Shown: positions 1-6,296 of the stretch, piece by piece | Position numbering within the stretch: the first letter of the stretch is position 1 | Layout of the letters: every line of letters starts with the position of its first letter | Source: CAYVMN01 sp964452575 | Lineage (GTDB): Bacteria > Desulfobacterota > DSM-4660 > Desulfatiglandales > Desulfatiglandaceae | Assembly (NCBI GenBank): GCA_964452575.1 | Contig: CAYVMN010000132.1 | Span: 1-13,550, forward strand | Reading direction: 5' to 3' | Length of the DNA: 13,550 nucleotides | Notes under the pieces: model-generated | What the model was told of the DNA's origin: nothing | Database searches by the model: none | What the model saw: only the letters and a program-made list of their open reading frames with translations | Position numbers and translations under genes: made by a program

Positions 1-243
1 TGGGTTGAAGCCGTGAATATTGGTAGCCAAGAAATCGGTGATTGACAATATTGGCTCAAATCTGCTTATGTTCGCTCCGGGTTTCAGCTTCGCAGCATGT
101 TTTATCAATAGACAATTAATTTGAAATGCTTGTCTCAATCCATTGTACGTTACTGCTTCCAAAATGAAAGGGAACGACGGATTTAAGACGAAGGTTTTTC
201 TCCCAACAGGACAGAAAGATCCTGTCAGGAGTCGGGTAGGCAC
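1..243 (-). CDS. Possible partial reading frame, product unknown
   Basis: On the minus strand a frame stays open from about 243 to the window edge, 81 codons without a stop, so it would continue outside the window. The only start-like codon I place is GTG at 243-241, and it has no clear Shine-Dalgarno sequence. The translation is mixed, ending in residues ITDFLATNIHGFNP, and I recognise no domain. An open frame of this length in AT-rich DNA is somewhat unlikely by chance but not decisive. It could equally be an intergenic repeat or a decayed gene. Confidence 0.22.
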   Translation of the reverse strand, partial: MPTRLLTGSFCPVGRKTFVLNPSFPFILEAVTYNGLRQAFQINCLLIKHAAKLKPGANISRFEPILSITDFLATNIHGFNP

Positions 244-283
244 ATTTTGAGGTGTTTGTCCATCGGGAAATGGTAAAAAATAG

Positions 284-339
284 GTTCAGAGTTCAGAGGT
301 TCAAGGTTATGGGTTATGGGTTACTGGTTGTTGGTTCAA
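284..339. repeat. Degenerate seven-base tandem array (8 units)
   Basis: Eight consecutive heptamers keep exact phase: GTTCAGA, GTTCAGA, GGTTCAA, GGTTATG, GGTTATG, GGTTACT, GGTTGTT, GGTTCAA. Each carries a (G)GTT core and differs in the last three or four bases. The array lies in non-coding DNA. Similar heptads occur at 4262-4317 and 12561-12588. Confidence 0.85.
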
Positions 340-394
340 TCATAAGGGATAATATTGAGAATAAAGCAAAAGTCAAGAAAAATAGCTTTCTCAT
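314..394 (-). pseudogene. Signal-peptide-like stub ending in the heptad array
   Basis: A minus-strand ATG at 394 opens a 26-residue peptide starting MRKLFFLTFALF. Basic N-terminal residues and a run of about 15 hydrophobic residues look like an export signal. The frame then enters the seven-base repeat array and stops at 314-316, so no mature protein is encoded. I see no Shine-Dalgarno sequence. It may be the 5' remnant of an exported-protein gene cut by the repeat, or simply a chance frame. Confidence 0.2.
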
Positions 395-579
395 TTTATG
401 CGCTGCACAGGCATTTAACACTGATTTGCTTGGCAATCCCGCCAGGATAACCTTCTACAAACGGGTCACGGTTGGCTGTTGGCCCGAGAGAACTAAGAGT
501 CACAACAAGACCCCATCCTTTCTCTTTTCACATTTACCAAAGGGTCGTTTCTTCGGGCCCATCTGGTTTCATGAGCTGG

Positions 580-927
580 TTAAGCGCCTTCGACAGTAGA
601 TAAATATTTCTCCAATGCATCAGTAATGATTTTATTGAGATTCGTCCCTTTATATCTGGCAAACAGCGCAGCTCTTCTATGCAAATCAGTTCCTGTACGA
701 ACATTAAAACTTCCCTTGAAGGGCATTTCTGGCTCTTTACCCTCCTCTTTACACAAGTCTTTATAGTCATCAACCGCCTCTTCAAATGCCGTGCGTAAAT
801 TTGTGACATTCGTACCCTCATAGCTAACAAGGCTTCGAATAAATTCAATTTTTCCGTGAAATACCTGATCTTCATCACTATAATGTACTGAACCATAGTA
901 TCCTTTATATGTCATCATATCTTTCAT
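580..927 (-). CDS. hicB: HicB-family antitoxin (orphan)
   Basis: A 115-residue protein with the two parts of a long HicB antitoxin. Residues about 5-70 match the degraded RNase H-like HicB fold, beginning MTYKGYYGSV and containing FHGKIEF, and ending with the family's short GKEPE segment. Residues about 73-110 form a ribbon-helix-helix DNA-binding domain (FNVRTGTDLHRRAALFA then NKIITDALEKYL). In the family, HicB binds the HicA mRNA interferase and represses its own promoter. Start: ATG at 927, with AGGGA (933-937) five bases upstream; in-frame ATGs at codons 4 and 5 are alternatives. Oddity: no hicA lies on either side. The bases upstream (928-1190) and downstream (below 580) give no HicA-like peptide with its conserved GSHH motif. 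It may be a solitary regulator, a leftover, or partner of a distant hicA. Confidence 0.85.
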   Translation of the reverse strand: MKDMMTYKGYYGSVHYSDEDQVFHGKIEFIRSLVSYEGTNVTNLRTAFEEAVDDYKDLCKEEGKEPEMPFKGSFNVRTGTDLHRRAALFARYKGTNLNKIITDALEKYLSTVEGA

Positions 928-1194
928 ATCATTCCCTATCTTCTAAGGGGTTCTAAGACCGATTTGGACTGCAATTTTGCAGCATAAGAGCCTTGAGATT
1001 ATCGAGAAAAGACTGCGAGAAAAAGGTTTTAATTGAGTGTTATTCATTTTAAGATAAGAAGGGTGAAAGGGTCAAGGCAAAACTTCTTGACCGGGTGCGG
1101 GATAGTGTTGGAGTCAGACACCTAAGATAGAACCGGACAGGCGTATGGGGTGTCAACGGTGTGTTGAGTACCTTGAGCTTGGGTGGGGCCGAGG

Positions 1195-2151
1195 ATGGGA
1201 TTAACAGAGATAGATAGAAAGGGCCGGGTCCTCACCAGGGCCCAATTCGGGTGCCTGAGGGATGTCTACACGATAAACATCACGCGGGGCTGCGAGTTTG
1301 CGTGCGTCTACTGCTATGCAAGGGGATATCCTGGTGCCCCGTCTTCCGGGGATGTGCAGGTCTACAGTAAGCTCCCTGAAAGGCTTGCCCAAGAGCTTGA
1401 CAATCCCAGGAGACGCTCTCCGGTCACGTGGGCAGCATTCAACACGGCATCAGACTCCTTTCAGAGGCATCCTATGATCCTGGACATTGCCTACCGGTCC
1501 ATGAAGGTCCTCCTTGAGCGAGGGATTGGGATCTCGTTTTTGACAAAGGGGTCTATTCCGGATCGCTTTATCGAGCTTTTTTCCTATTATGCCGGGCTTG
1601 TAACCCCGAGGATCGGCCTTGTATCAACCAGCCCCCGATTTAAGAGGCTCTTCGAGCCCCAGGCAGCCACCACCGAAGAACGCCTTAGGAATATCGAGAG
1701 GCTCAAGGGCTTGGGAATAGAAGTTGAAGTAAGGATTGACCCTATCATTCCCTTTTACACGGACGATGAGGTATCAATCAGGAGACTGTATGAGGCGCTG
1801 GCTGAAAGAGATGTGAAAGCGGTCTCGGTCAGTTATCTTCATATGAGACCCGCCATATTAGAGCAGCTTGAAAGGGAGCTGCCGCCAACCGAATTCAATG
1901 TCCTGAGGAGTTGCTTTGAGGTTCAGCCCTGGAGCGTAGTGGGGACTTCCACCCGGAGCAAGCTAATCCCTTTGACCTTGAGGCAAAAGGGCTACGGCCG
2001 GCTGAGGGAACTGGCAAAGGAATTCGGGATCAGGCTGCTCATTTGCGCGTGTAAGAATCCGGACATGCCGGCCCACCAGTGCTCAAGAGGAATGGGAAGG
2101 GCAAAAGCAGTGGCACCTCAGGGCACTCAGTTGTCACTCTTCTCGTGCTAG
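1195..2151 (+). CDS. SPL-family (SplB-like) radical SAM protein
   Basis: A radical SAM enzyme of the COG1533/SPL group (spore photoproduct lyase-like, Rv2578c-like). The cluster motif CEFACVYC gives Cys33, Cys37 and Cys40 (CxxxCxxC), which bind a [4Fe-4S] cluster for S-adenosylmethionine cleavage. It is followed by the family's YARGYPGAP segment. Later parts fit a partial TIM barrel: LTKGS near residue 115, VSTSPRF near 145, and IDPIIPFYTDDE near 180. The C-terminus adds Cys-rich segments (LLICACKNPD, HQCSRG) that could bind a second metal or help catalysis. True SplB repairs spore DNA; relatives in non-sporulating bacteria have no settled substrate, so none is assigned. Start: ATG at 1195 is chosen because GGTGG (1182-1186) lies eight bases upstream; GTG at 1183 is the alternative. 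An in-frame stop at 1174 rules out a longer protein. It seems to be transcribed alone. Confidence 0.85.
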   Translation: MGLTEIDRKGRVLTRAQFGCLRDVYTINITRGCEFACVYCYARGYPGAPSSGDVQVYSKLPERLAQELDNPRRRSPVTWAAFNTASDSFQRHPMILDIAYRSMKVLLERGIGISFLTKGSIPDRFIELFSYYAGLVTPRIGLVSTSPRFKRLFEPQAATTEERLRNIERLKGLGIEVEVRIDPIIPFYTDDEVSIRRLYEALAERDVKAVSVSYLHMRPAILEQLERELPPTEFNVLRSCFEVQPWSVVGTSTRSKLIPLTLRQKGYGRLRELAKEFGIRLLICACKNPDMPAHQCSRGMGRAKAVAPQGTQLSLFSC

Positions 2152-2241
2152 AGGCCTTTACCCTGGTGCCGGAGCCCTGTAAGAAGAGCCAAAAAACAAA
2201 TGTATTGCGCGATAGGGTACAATATGAGAGCCTGTAAATGA

Positions 2242-2257
2242 CCGGGGCAACCCCCGG
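2242..2257 (+). other. GC-rich hairpin before the zinc-finger gene
   Basis: CCGGGG (2242-2247) can pair with CCCCGG (2252-2257) around a four-base loop. Only a four-T run follows, after GCGG (2261-2264), so it is a poor intrinsic terminator. It could end the radical SAM transcript weakly or sit in the 5' leader of the next gene, 14 bases before its Shine-Dalgarno sequence. Confidence 0.35.
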
Positions 2258-2283
2258 GCGGTTTTGGGTTAGGAGGAAAAGAG

Positions 2284-2640
2284 ATGCAGTGTGATAGGTG
2301 TAAGGACCCAATAGAATCCGGTGAAGAGAGGGAGTTCCACGGCCAGGTCCTGTGCGAGGACTGCTATATGGATGCCCTCTCGCCTGCCAGGACCTGCGAC
2401 CCCTGGGCAGTTCACAGCGCCAGATCCATGAAGGACCAGGAAGGCCGGGTCGAAATCAATGAGACCCAGAAGAAGATACTCCGGATCCTGGAAGAGACCG
2501 GGGGCGTTGAGCCAAAGATCCTGGTTGAAAGGCTTCAGATAAGGCCTTCTGACCTGGAAAGGGAGATAGCGTCCCTTCGACATATGGAGAAGGTGAGGGG
2601 CGAGCTAAGGGATGGAACGAAGATCGTTCGTTTGTGGTGA
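2284..2640 (+). CDS. Small zinc-finger plus winged-helix-like protein
   Basis: A 118-residue cytosolic protein with two parts. The N-terminus has paired cysteines C3-x2-C6 and C24-x2-C27 with His19 between, spaced like a LIM-type or treble-clef zinc site; Cys38 is an extra cysteine. Residues about 57-118 look like a small winged helix: a helix starting ETQKKILRILEETGG, a second starting PKILVERLQIRP, a recognition-type helix DLEREIASLRHMEKV, and a final strand TKIVRLW. This suggests a DNA-, RNA- or protein-binding regulator, but no target is evident. Start: a full AGGAGG (2271-2276) lies seven bases before the ATG, so it is probably well translated. The next gene starts 19 bases after its stop with its own AGGAGG, so the two form an operon. 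I know no named family. Confidence 0.75.
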   Translation: MQCDRCKDPIESGEEREFHGQVLCEDCYMDALSPARTCDPWAVHSARSMKDQEGRVEINETQKKILRILEETGGVEPKILVERLQIRPSDLEREIASLRHMEKVRGELRDGTKIVRLW

Positions 2641-2659
2641 GCTAAGGAGGCAAAGACAT

Positions 2660-3412
2660 ATGAAAAAGAGAAACTCATTTCCGGTATGGCTCCTGGTTAT
2701 TGGAGGCCTTTTCACTTATGGGTGCTCCACGGAAGGTTACAATAAATATGCCGACGATTTCTTTAATCAGGGGGTGGTCTGGTTCCAGAAGGGTGAGTAT
2801 GATCAAGCTATCAAGGAGTTCACCAAGGTCCTGGAAATGGCCCCCGAGGGGAGCGAGAACTATGTGGTCTATTATAATCGGGGGCTGGCCTATTACAAAA
2901 TGAGAAATTATGGCCGCGCCATCAAGGATTTCAACACGGCCCTGTTACTGGTTCCAGGGCGTGGCCCAGCAGGGAAGTACAAACCAGAGATCTATGATTC
3001 CACCATGGAGATAAAGGCGGAGACCCCGAAGATCAAGTATGAGCTGTTCAACACATATAAGGCCAGGGCAGATGCATGGTTCTACGAAAAAGGATACAGT
3101 CAGGCCATCGACGACTACAATATGGCCTTGAAATTCGGTGCCCAGAGGAAGGAACTTCCCATGGTATTTAACGGCCGGGCTTGGGCCAAGCTTGAGACGG
3201 ATAATTCTGATGGCGCCATCGAAGATTTCTCATCCGCCCTCAACATAGATCCCAAATTGGCCCGGAGCTACTATGGCCGAGCACATGCCTGGTCCAAGAA
3301 AGGGGACATGAACATGGCCCTGCGCGATGCCTTGATGGCCCATAAATTGAAACCCGATAACAGGGAGTATGAGGATCTGGTCTTTAAGCTGAAGGCCGGC
3401 ATGAAAGACTAG
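2660..3412 (+). CDS. TPR-repeat lipoprotein
   Basis: A 250-residue exported protein. Residues 1-21 (basic MKKR, then a hydrophobic core) form a signal peptide ending at Cys22. The context TYGC fits a lipoprotein signal only loosely, since Thr at -3 and Tyr at -2 are off consensus, so lipidation is probable rather than certain. About five tetratricopeptide repeats follow, with helix-pair signatures such as YDQAIKEFTKVLEMAP, YGRAIKDFNTALLLVP, YSQAIDDYNMALKFG, GAIEDFSSALNIDP and ARSYYGRAHAWSKKGD. TPRs bind other proteins, so it is likely a scaffold anchored in the periplasm. Start: ATG at 2660 is preceded by AGGAGG (2645-2650) at nine bases and gives a clean signal peptide. A start at 2612 inside the previous gene would bury the signal. 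Directly after its stop lies the broken end of a hydrolase remnant on the other strand. Confidence 0.85.
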   Translation: MKKRNSFPVWLLVIGGLFTYGCSTEGYNKYADDFFNQGVVWFQKGEYDQAIKEFTKVLEMAPEGSENYVVYYNRGLAYYKMRNYGRAIKDFNTALLLVPGRGPAGKYKPEIYDSTMEIKAETPKIKYELFNTYKARADAWFYEKGYSQAIDDYNMALKFGAQRKELPMVFNGRAWAKLETDNSDGAIEDFSSALNIDPKLARSYYGRAHAWSKKGDMNMALRDALMAHKLKPDNREYEDLVFKLKAGMKD

Positions 3413-3671
3413 AAAAGGGGGAACGCGGGAACATGCGCCTTGTCTCTGCCACAACTGCGGGCCAGTCATAACGAACCATCTCGTAATATCCAAAGTCGCA
3501 AGAACGCCTCGGTCGAATTCCGCTTTCCCCGTTGCCGCGGAGATCGGCTGTGATGACGTTCCAGCCGGAAAGAGTCAGAGCCCGGGCCAGGGGTTCGTAA
3601 TAGCTTGCCCGCACCCCCATCGCGGGCATGCACATGATCACAGGGGCATTTGGATTATTGGTCATCCCCAT
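3384..3671 (-). pseudogene. Fragment of an alpha/beta hydrolase (COG4757-like)
   Basis: The minus strand encodes about 85 residues resembling the N-terminal half of a predicted alpha/beta hydrolase. The segments PAMGVRASYYEPLARAL, GWNVITADLRGNGES and YYEMVRYDWPAVVAE are typical. The match ends near 3415, just before the nucleophile elbow (GHSxGG) should appear. The frame then reads antisense through the end of the TPR lipoprotein gene and stops at 3384. The other side is also cut: an in-frame stop at 3684-3686 lies 12 bases before the ATG at 3671, and the first strands of the fold are missing. With no catalytic Ser, Asp or His it cannot be an active hydrolase. I read it as an internal scrap left by deletions; the remaining codons still look undamaged, so the loss may be recent. 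Confidence 0.75.
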
Positions 3672-3691
3672 GCCTGGGCGGCCTTAGAGTA

Positions 3692-4168
3692 TTATTCGGT
3701 CTTCTCTTCAAGCCAGGCATCAAAGGCGTGTCTGACTTTCTCCATCCTTTGTGCCCTTCGCTCTTTCAACGAGGCCAGCTGTTCAGGGGTCAACACAGCC
3801 TTTAGTTCAACCATCATCTTTGCTCGCAACAAAAACATCTCCTCTCTGACCGCGGATGCCTCCCTGAACGCCTTTCGAGCCTCTCCCTCATTAAATTGTT
3901 TCGCACGCATGATTCTTGCAAGGTTTTTTCTCGACTCCCTTGCACTATTTCTGAGGCCGTCTATCTTAGTCTGGTACTTGTCGATGATGTTCACCATTTG
4001 CCCTTGTTGAGAGTCTGAGAGCTTTAGTTCAAGAAAGGCCTTTAATCCGCCTAGATCAGGCCCTATGCCCCTCCCATGTCCAAAAGCCCTTGCCTCTGCC
4101 ACAAACGCAAATCCAAAGACCAATGAAACTGATACCATTATTAGTGTTAATGCCCTGTTGAATTTCAT
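3692..4168 (-). CDS. Spy/CpxP-like periplasmic LTxxQ protein
   Basis: A 158-residue exported, mostly helical protein. Residues 1-28 are a signal peptide with likely cleavage after ARA. The mature part carries LTPEQ (residues 126-130), the repeat motif of the Spy/CpxP/heavy-metal-resistance (CnrR/ZraP-like) family, and a related LSDSQ at 50-54. The rest is highly charged helix (KNLARIMRAKQF, EARKAFREASAVREEMF). Family members are small periplasmic chaperones or metal/stress sensors induced by envelope stress. A His-Gly-Arg stretch (FGHGRGIG) near the mature N-terminus might bind metal. Start: minus-strand AGGAGG (plus 4177-4182) lies eight bases upstream of the ATG. It is transcribed away from the MacA-like gene across a 418-base gap, so they could share envelope-stress control. 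No two-component genes are nearby. Confidence 0.8.
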   Translation of the reverse strand: MKFNRALTLIMVSVSLVFGFAFVAEARAFGHGRGIGPDLGGLKAFLELKLSDSQQGQMVNIIDKYQTKIDGLRNSARESRKNLARIMRAKQFNEGEARKAFREASAVREEMFLLRAKMMVELKAVLTPEQLASLKERRAQRMEKVRHAFDAWLEEKTE

Positions 4169-4261
4169 CCCTTATCCCTCCTTTTTAGAGTTGTTGGTGG
4201 CTCTTGCAGATTTACCTTCCACCTTCAGAGTCGCCATTGGCCCTGAAAAGGTTACAAAAAA

Positions 4262-4315
4262 GGTAAGCGTTCACGGGTCAAAAGATTCAGGGTTCTGAAC
4301 CTGTGAACTCTTACC
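4262..4315. repeat. Imperfect 19-bp palindrome with heptad phasing
   Basis: The left arm (4262-4280, GGTAAGCGTTCACGGGTCA) pairs with the right arm (4297-4315, GAACCTGTGAACTCTTACC) with only a few mismatches, around a 16-base loop. The sequence also falls into seven-base units: GGTAAGC, GTTCACG, GGTCAAA, AGATTCA and GGGTTCT, then the inverted GAACCTG, TGAACTC and TTACCAA. Read on the minus strand the stem is followed at once by TTTTTT (plus 4256-4261). It could therefore act as an intrinsic terminator or attenuator ahead of the Spy-like gene. Confidence 0.7.
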
Positions 4316-4345
4316 AAAAGAGATTGCTGAATAGGGCTTGAATCC

Positions 4346-4370
4346 GGCCGTCAAGGAAAACCGGCCTTTT
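4346..4370 (+). terminator. Weak terminator-like hairpin
   Basis: GGCCG (4346-4350) can pair with CGGCC (4362-4366) around an 11-base loop, followed by TTTT. The stem is short and no plus-strand gene ends nearby, so its role is doubtful. Confidence 0.2.
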
Positions 4371-4426
4371 GTAACTATTTTTGCCGAGGGTACGACCATT
4401 ATTTACAGGGCCAAGTCAAGAGACCC

Positions 4427-4455
4427 TTGACCCACTCTAATTTCCATTTTAGATA
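4427..4455 (+). promoter_or_regulatory. Possible promoter of the MacA-like gene
   Basis: TTGACC (4427-4432) matches a sigma-70 -35 box at five of six bases. TAGATA (4450-4455), 17 bases on, is only a fair -10 box. The first half overlaps the right arm of the hairpin at 4415-4431. This is a by-eye proposal. Confidence 0.25.
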
Positions 4456-4586
4456 GAAACTATGTCTATTTCAGAGGGAAAGGTCAGATACAGAGGCGCC
4501 ATCATCTGCTAGAGGCCGCCTGCAAGATCTTCGTTGCGATACAGTAACTGGCGAAGACCTGGGCCAGTGATGCATAGAGGTGAATC

Positions 4587-5951
4587 ATGAAAGGCTTCAT
4601 CAAGGGAGTTATCGTGGCTCTTGTCGTGCTGGGGCTGATTGGTGGCGCGGCCGCCTGGTATTTCAAGCGAAACAACAGACAGGCTGTCTCCTACCGAACA
4701 GTGGAAGTGACACGGGGCGACTTGCTGATTTCCATCAGTGCCACTGGTACGGTCGAGCCCGACGAAGTTGTTGACGTTGGAGCGCAGGTCGCCGGTCAGA
4801 TCTTGTCTTTCGGGAAGGATGCCAAGGGCCAGACCGTGGATTACGGATCAGTCGTCGAGAACGGTACAGTCCTGGCCCGCATCGACGACTCGCTATACTC
4901 GGCCGACGCCGCCCAGGCAAAGGCCCAGGTTCAGTCCGCCAAGGCGAGTATTCAGCGCGCCGAGGCTGACCTGGAGCAAATGAAGGCCAAGTTCCGCCAG
5001 GCTGAGCGCGACTGGCAGCGTGCCCAGAGGCTCGAGCCTTCCGGGGCCTTGGCACAGTCGAGCTACGACGCGTATCAATCGAGCTATGAGACGGCCAAGG
5101 CCAACGTCGCTGTGGGAGAGGCGTCCATCCTCCAGGCCAGAGCAGGCCTGGCCCAGGCAGAGGCGATGCTTCGACGGGCCGAGCGGAACCTCGGCTACTG
5201 CACGATCAAGTCGCCCGTCAAGGGCGTTATCATCGACCGTAGAGTCAACATTGGACAGACGGTGGTGGCGAGCCTGAATGCACCCAGCCTCTTCTTGATT
5301 GCCAAGGACCTTAAACGCTTGCAGGTCTGGGTCGCGGTCAACGAAGCCGACATCGGTAAGATACACCCTCACCAGCCTGTCACCTTCACGGTGGACGCCT
5401 TTCCGGGTGAAACCTTTCGGGGTGAGGTGGGAAAGATCAGGCTGAATGCGTCCATGACCCAGAATGTGGTGACCTACACGGTAGAAATCATCACCGACAA
5501 CTCCAACGGACGTCTGCTGCCTTACCTGACGGCCAACGTGCAGTTCGAGCTTCATCGTCTTACCAACGCCTTGCTGGTCCCTAACGCAGCGCTGCGTTGG
5601 ACTCCTTCGGCCGCAGAGGTCGCGCCTGAGTTCCGCAAGGCCTTCGAAGACCACGCAGGCCGGAAGGATAAGCCCGAAGGCGGTCAGCGGCCAGGGCCAA
5701 GGCTCGCAGGGACGCCTGCTGAAGGGGCAAGCCGTGGCGTTGTCTGGGTCCCGGAGGGCCCATACGTGCGGCCTATTCCGGTTCGTACGGGACTGAGCGA
5801 CGGCGGGATGAGCTGGGTCGAAGGCGAAGGTCTGAGCGAAGGGCTAAAGGTAGTCACCGCCTTGCAGACTCAGGCCAGCGGCCAGACCGGTACCAGCAAC
5901 CCGTTTACACCTAAGTTGCTGCGGGGTGGCCGGGGCGGCAGACCGCGTTAA
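4587..5951 (+). CDS. macA: MacA-like periplasmic adaptor (HlyD/RND family)
   Basis: A 454-residue membrane-fusion protein, the periplasmic link of a tripartite efflux or export pump. Residues 6-26 form one N-terminal membrane segment. A biotinyl-lipoyl half follows (GTVEPDEVVDVGAQVAGQI, 54-72), then a long coiled-coil hairpin rich in Ala, Gln and Glu (about 105-203), the second lipoyl half (IKSPVKGVIIDRRVNIGQ, 207-224), and beta-barrel and membrane-proximal domains. The split lipoyl halves and the closing segments fit MacA, partner of the MacB ABC transporter. A 45-residue charged, Pro/Gly-rich insert (about 341-385) and an Arg/Gly-rich tail are unusual. Start: AGAGGTGA (4576-4583) lies just upstream of the ATG. 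Oddity: no MacB, TolC or other pump gene follows, only 345 non-coding bases. By eye the gene is more GC-rich than its neighbours, which hints at a separate origin. Confidence 0.85.
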   Translation: MKGFIKGVIVALVVLGLIGGAAAWYFKRNNRQAVSYRTVEVTRGDLLISISATGTVEPDEVVDVGAQVAGQILSFGKDAKGQTVDYGSVVENGTVLARIDDSLYSADAAQAKAQVQSAKASIQRAEADLEQMKAKFRQAERDWQRAQRLEPSGALAQSSYDAYQSSYETAKANVAVGEASILQARAGLAQAEAMLRRAERNLGYCTIKSPVKGVIIDRRVNIGQTVVASLNAPSLFLIAKDLKRLQVWVAVNEADIGKIHPHQPVTFTVDAFPGETFRGEVGKIRLNASMTQNVVTYTVEIITDNSNGRLLPYLTANVQFELHRLTNALLVPNAALRWTPSAAEVAPEFRKAFEDHAGRKDKPEGGQRPGPRLAGTPAEGASRGVVWVPEGPYVRPIPVRTGLSDGGMSWVEGEGLSEGLKVVTALQTQASGQTGTSNPFTPKLLRGGRGGRPR

Positions 5952-6296
5952 GTTCATACTGACCTTTTCTAAAAAGGTCTGTCATCCTCAAGTCACGGAT
6001 GGTTCCATAGATCATACGGAGTCAACTGTGCCGCTTCTTTTCGTGCTCCTCACGCTGGGGCCTGCGCAAGAATAACTTACCATTTTGGCATTCCATCTTC
6101 AGGCCGTCTTTGCCCGGACCCTGCCACTATCATAATGGCCCCTGCGCCTTATCTGGCGGTCTTCCTATTATTGCCTGTGCTGGAAAACGGGTGAAATTCA
6201 AAAATACTTATGTTATACGGATATTTAGGCTGTGAATTCAGGACCCAATCAAGCAAACAGGCCCCTGACAGGCCACTTCAGTAAGAGAGTTGAAAA
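5952..6296. other. Intergenic region before the TPR/ATPase-PglZ unit
   Basis: These 345 bases show no MacB remnant and no supported gene. They hold the hairpin at 5961-5979, an AT-rich patch at about 6192-6227 where a promoter for the downstream unit could lie (no convincing -35/-10 pair), and a seven-base direct repeat ACAGGCC at 6257-6263 and 6268-6274, 22 bases before the TPR start. Confidence 0.5.
5961..5979 (+). terminator. Hairpin after the MacA-like gene
   Basis: GACCTTTT (5961-5968) pairs perfectly with AAAAGGTC (5972-5979) around a three-base loop, ten bases after the stop codon. There is no T-run behind it, but the U-rich left arm and the position suggest an end-of-transcript or RNA-stabilising element. 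Confidence 0.4.

Larger units (their letters stand above)
1..579. other. Gene-poor left flank
   Basis: This AT-rich stretch holds no gene I can defend. It contains the open frame at the window edge, the heptad array and the signal-peptide-like stub, listed separately. A short inverted repeat (GACAG at 212-216 with CTGTC at 224-228, approximate positions) has no T-run after it. I find no tRNA, no CRISPR-like array and no hicA in either orientation. Confidence 0.6.
4169..4586. other. Divergent intergenic region
   Basis: These 418 bases between the divergent Spy-like and MacA-like genes hold no gene I can support. They contain the large palindrome at 4262-4315, a weak terminator-like hairpin at 4346-4370, a short hairpin GTCAAG/CTTGAC (4415-4420 and 4426-4431), and a possible promoter for the MacA-like gene, listed separately. 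Confidence 0.6.

Noticed and set aside
284..339. CRISPR array
   Set aside because: The repeat unit is seven bases with no spacers and no cas gene in the window.
413..480. Integron attC-like site (ATTTAAC near 413-419)
   Set aside because: The matching GTTRRRY partner at the right distance is absent and there is no integrase or cassette layout.
534..896. Minus-strand frame overlapping the hicB gene
   Set aside because: It reads the same DNA in another frame; the HicB frame has both expected domains and a Shine-Dalgarno sequence.
928..1190. hicA toxin upstream of hicB
   Set aside because: Reading the flank on both strands gave no peptide with HicA's dsRNA-binding-like pattern or GSHH motif; only short frames with stops.
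4893..5654. 253-codon open frame on the minus strand inside the MacA-like gene
   Set aside because: It is antisense to a clear adaptor protein with all its domains and has no recognisable motif; GC-rich genes often give such long opposite frames.
5952..6296. Remnant of macB after the MacA-like gene
   Set aside because: No Walker or ABC signature motifs are readable in any frame of this stretch.
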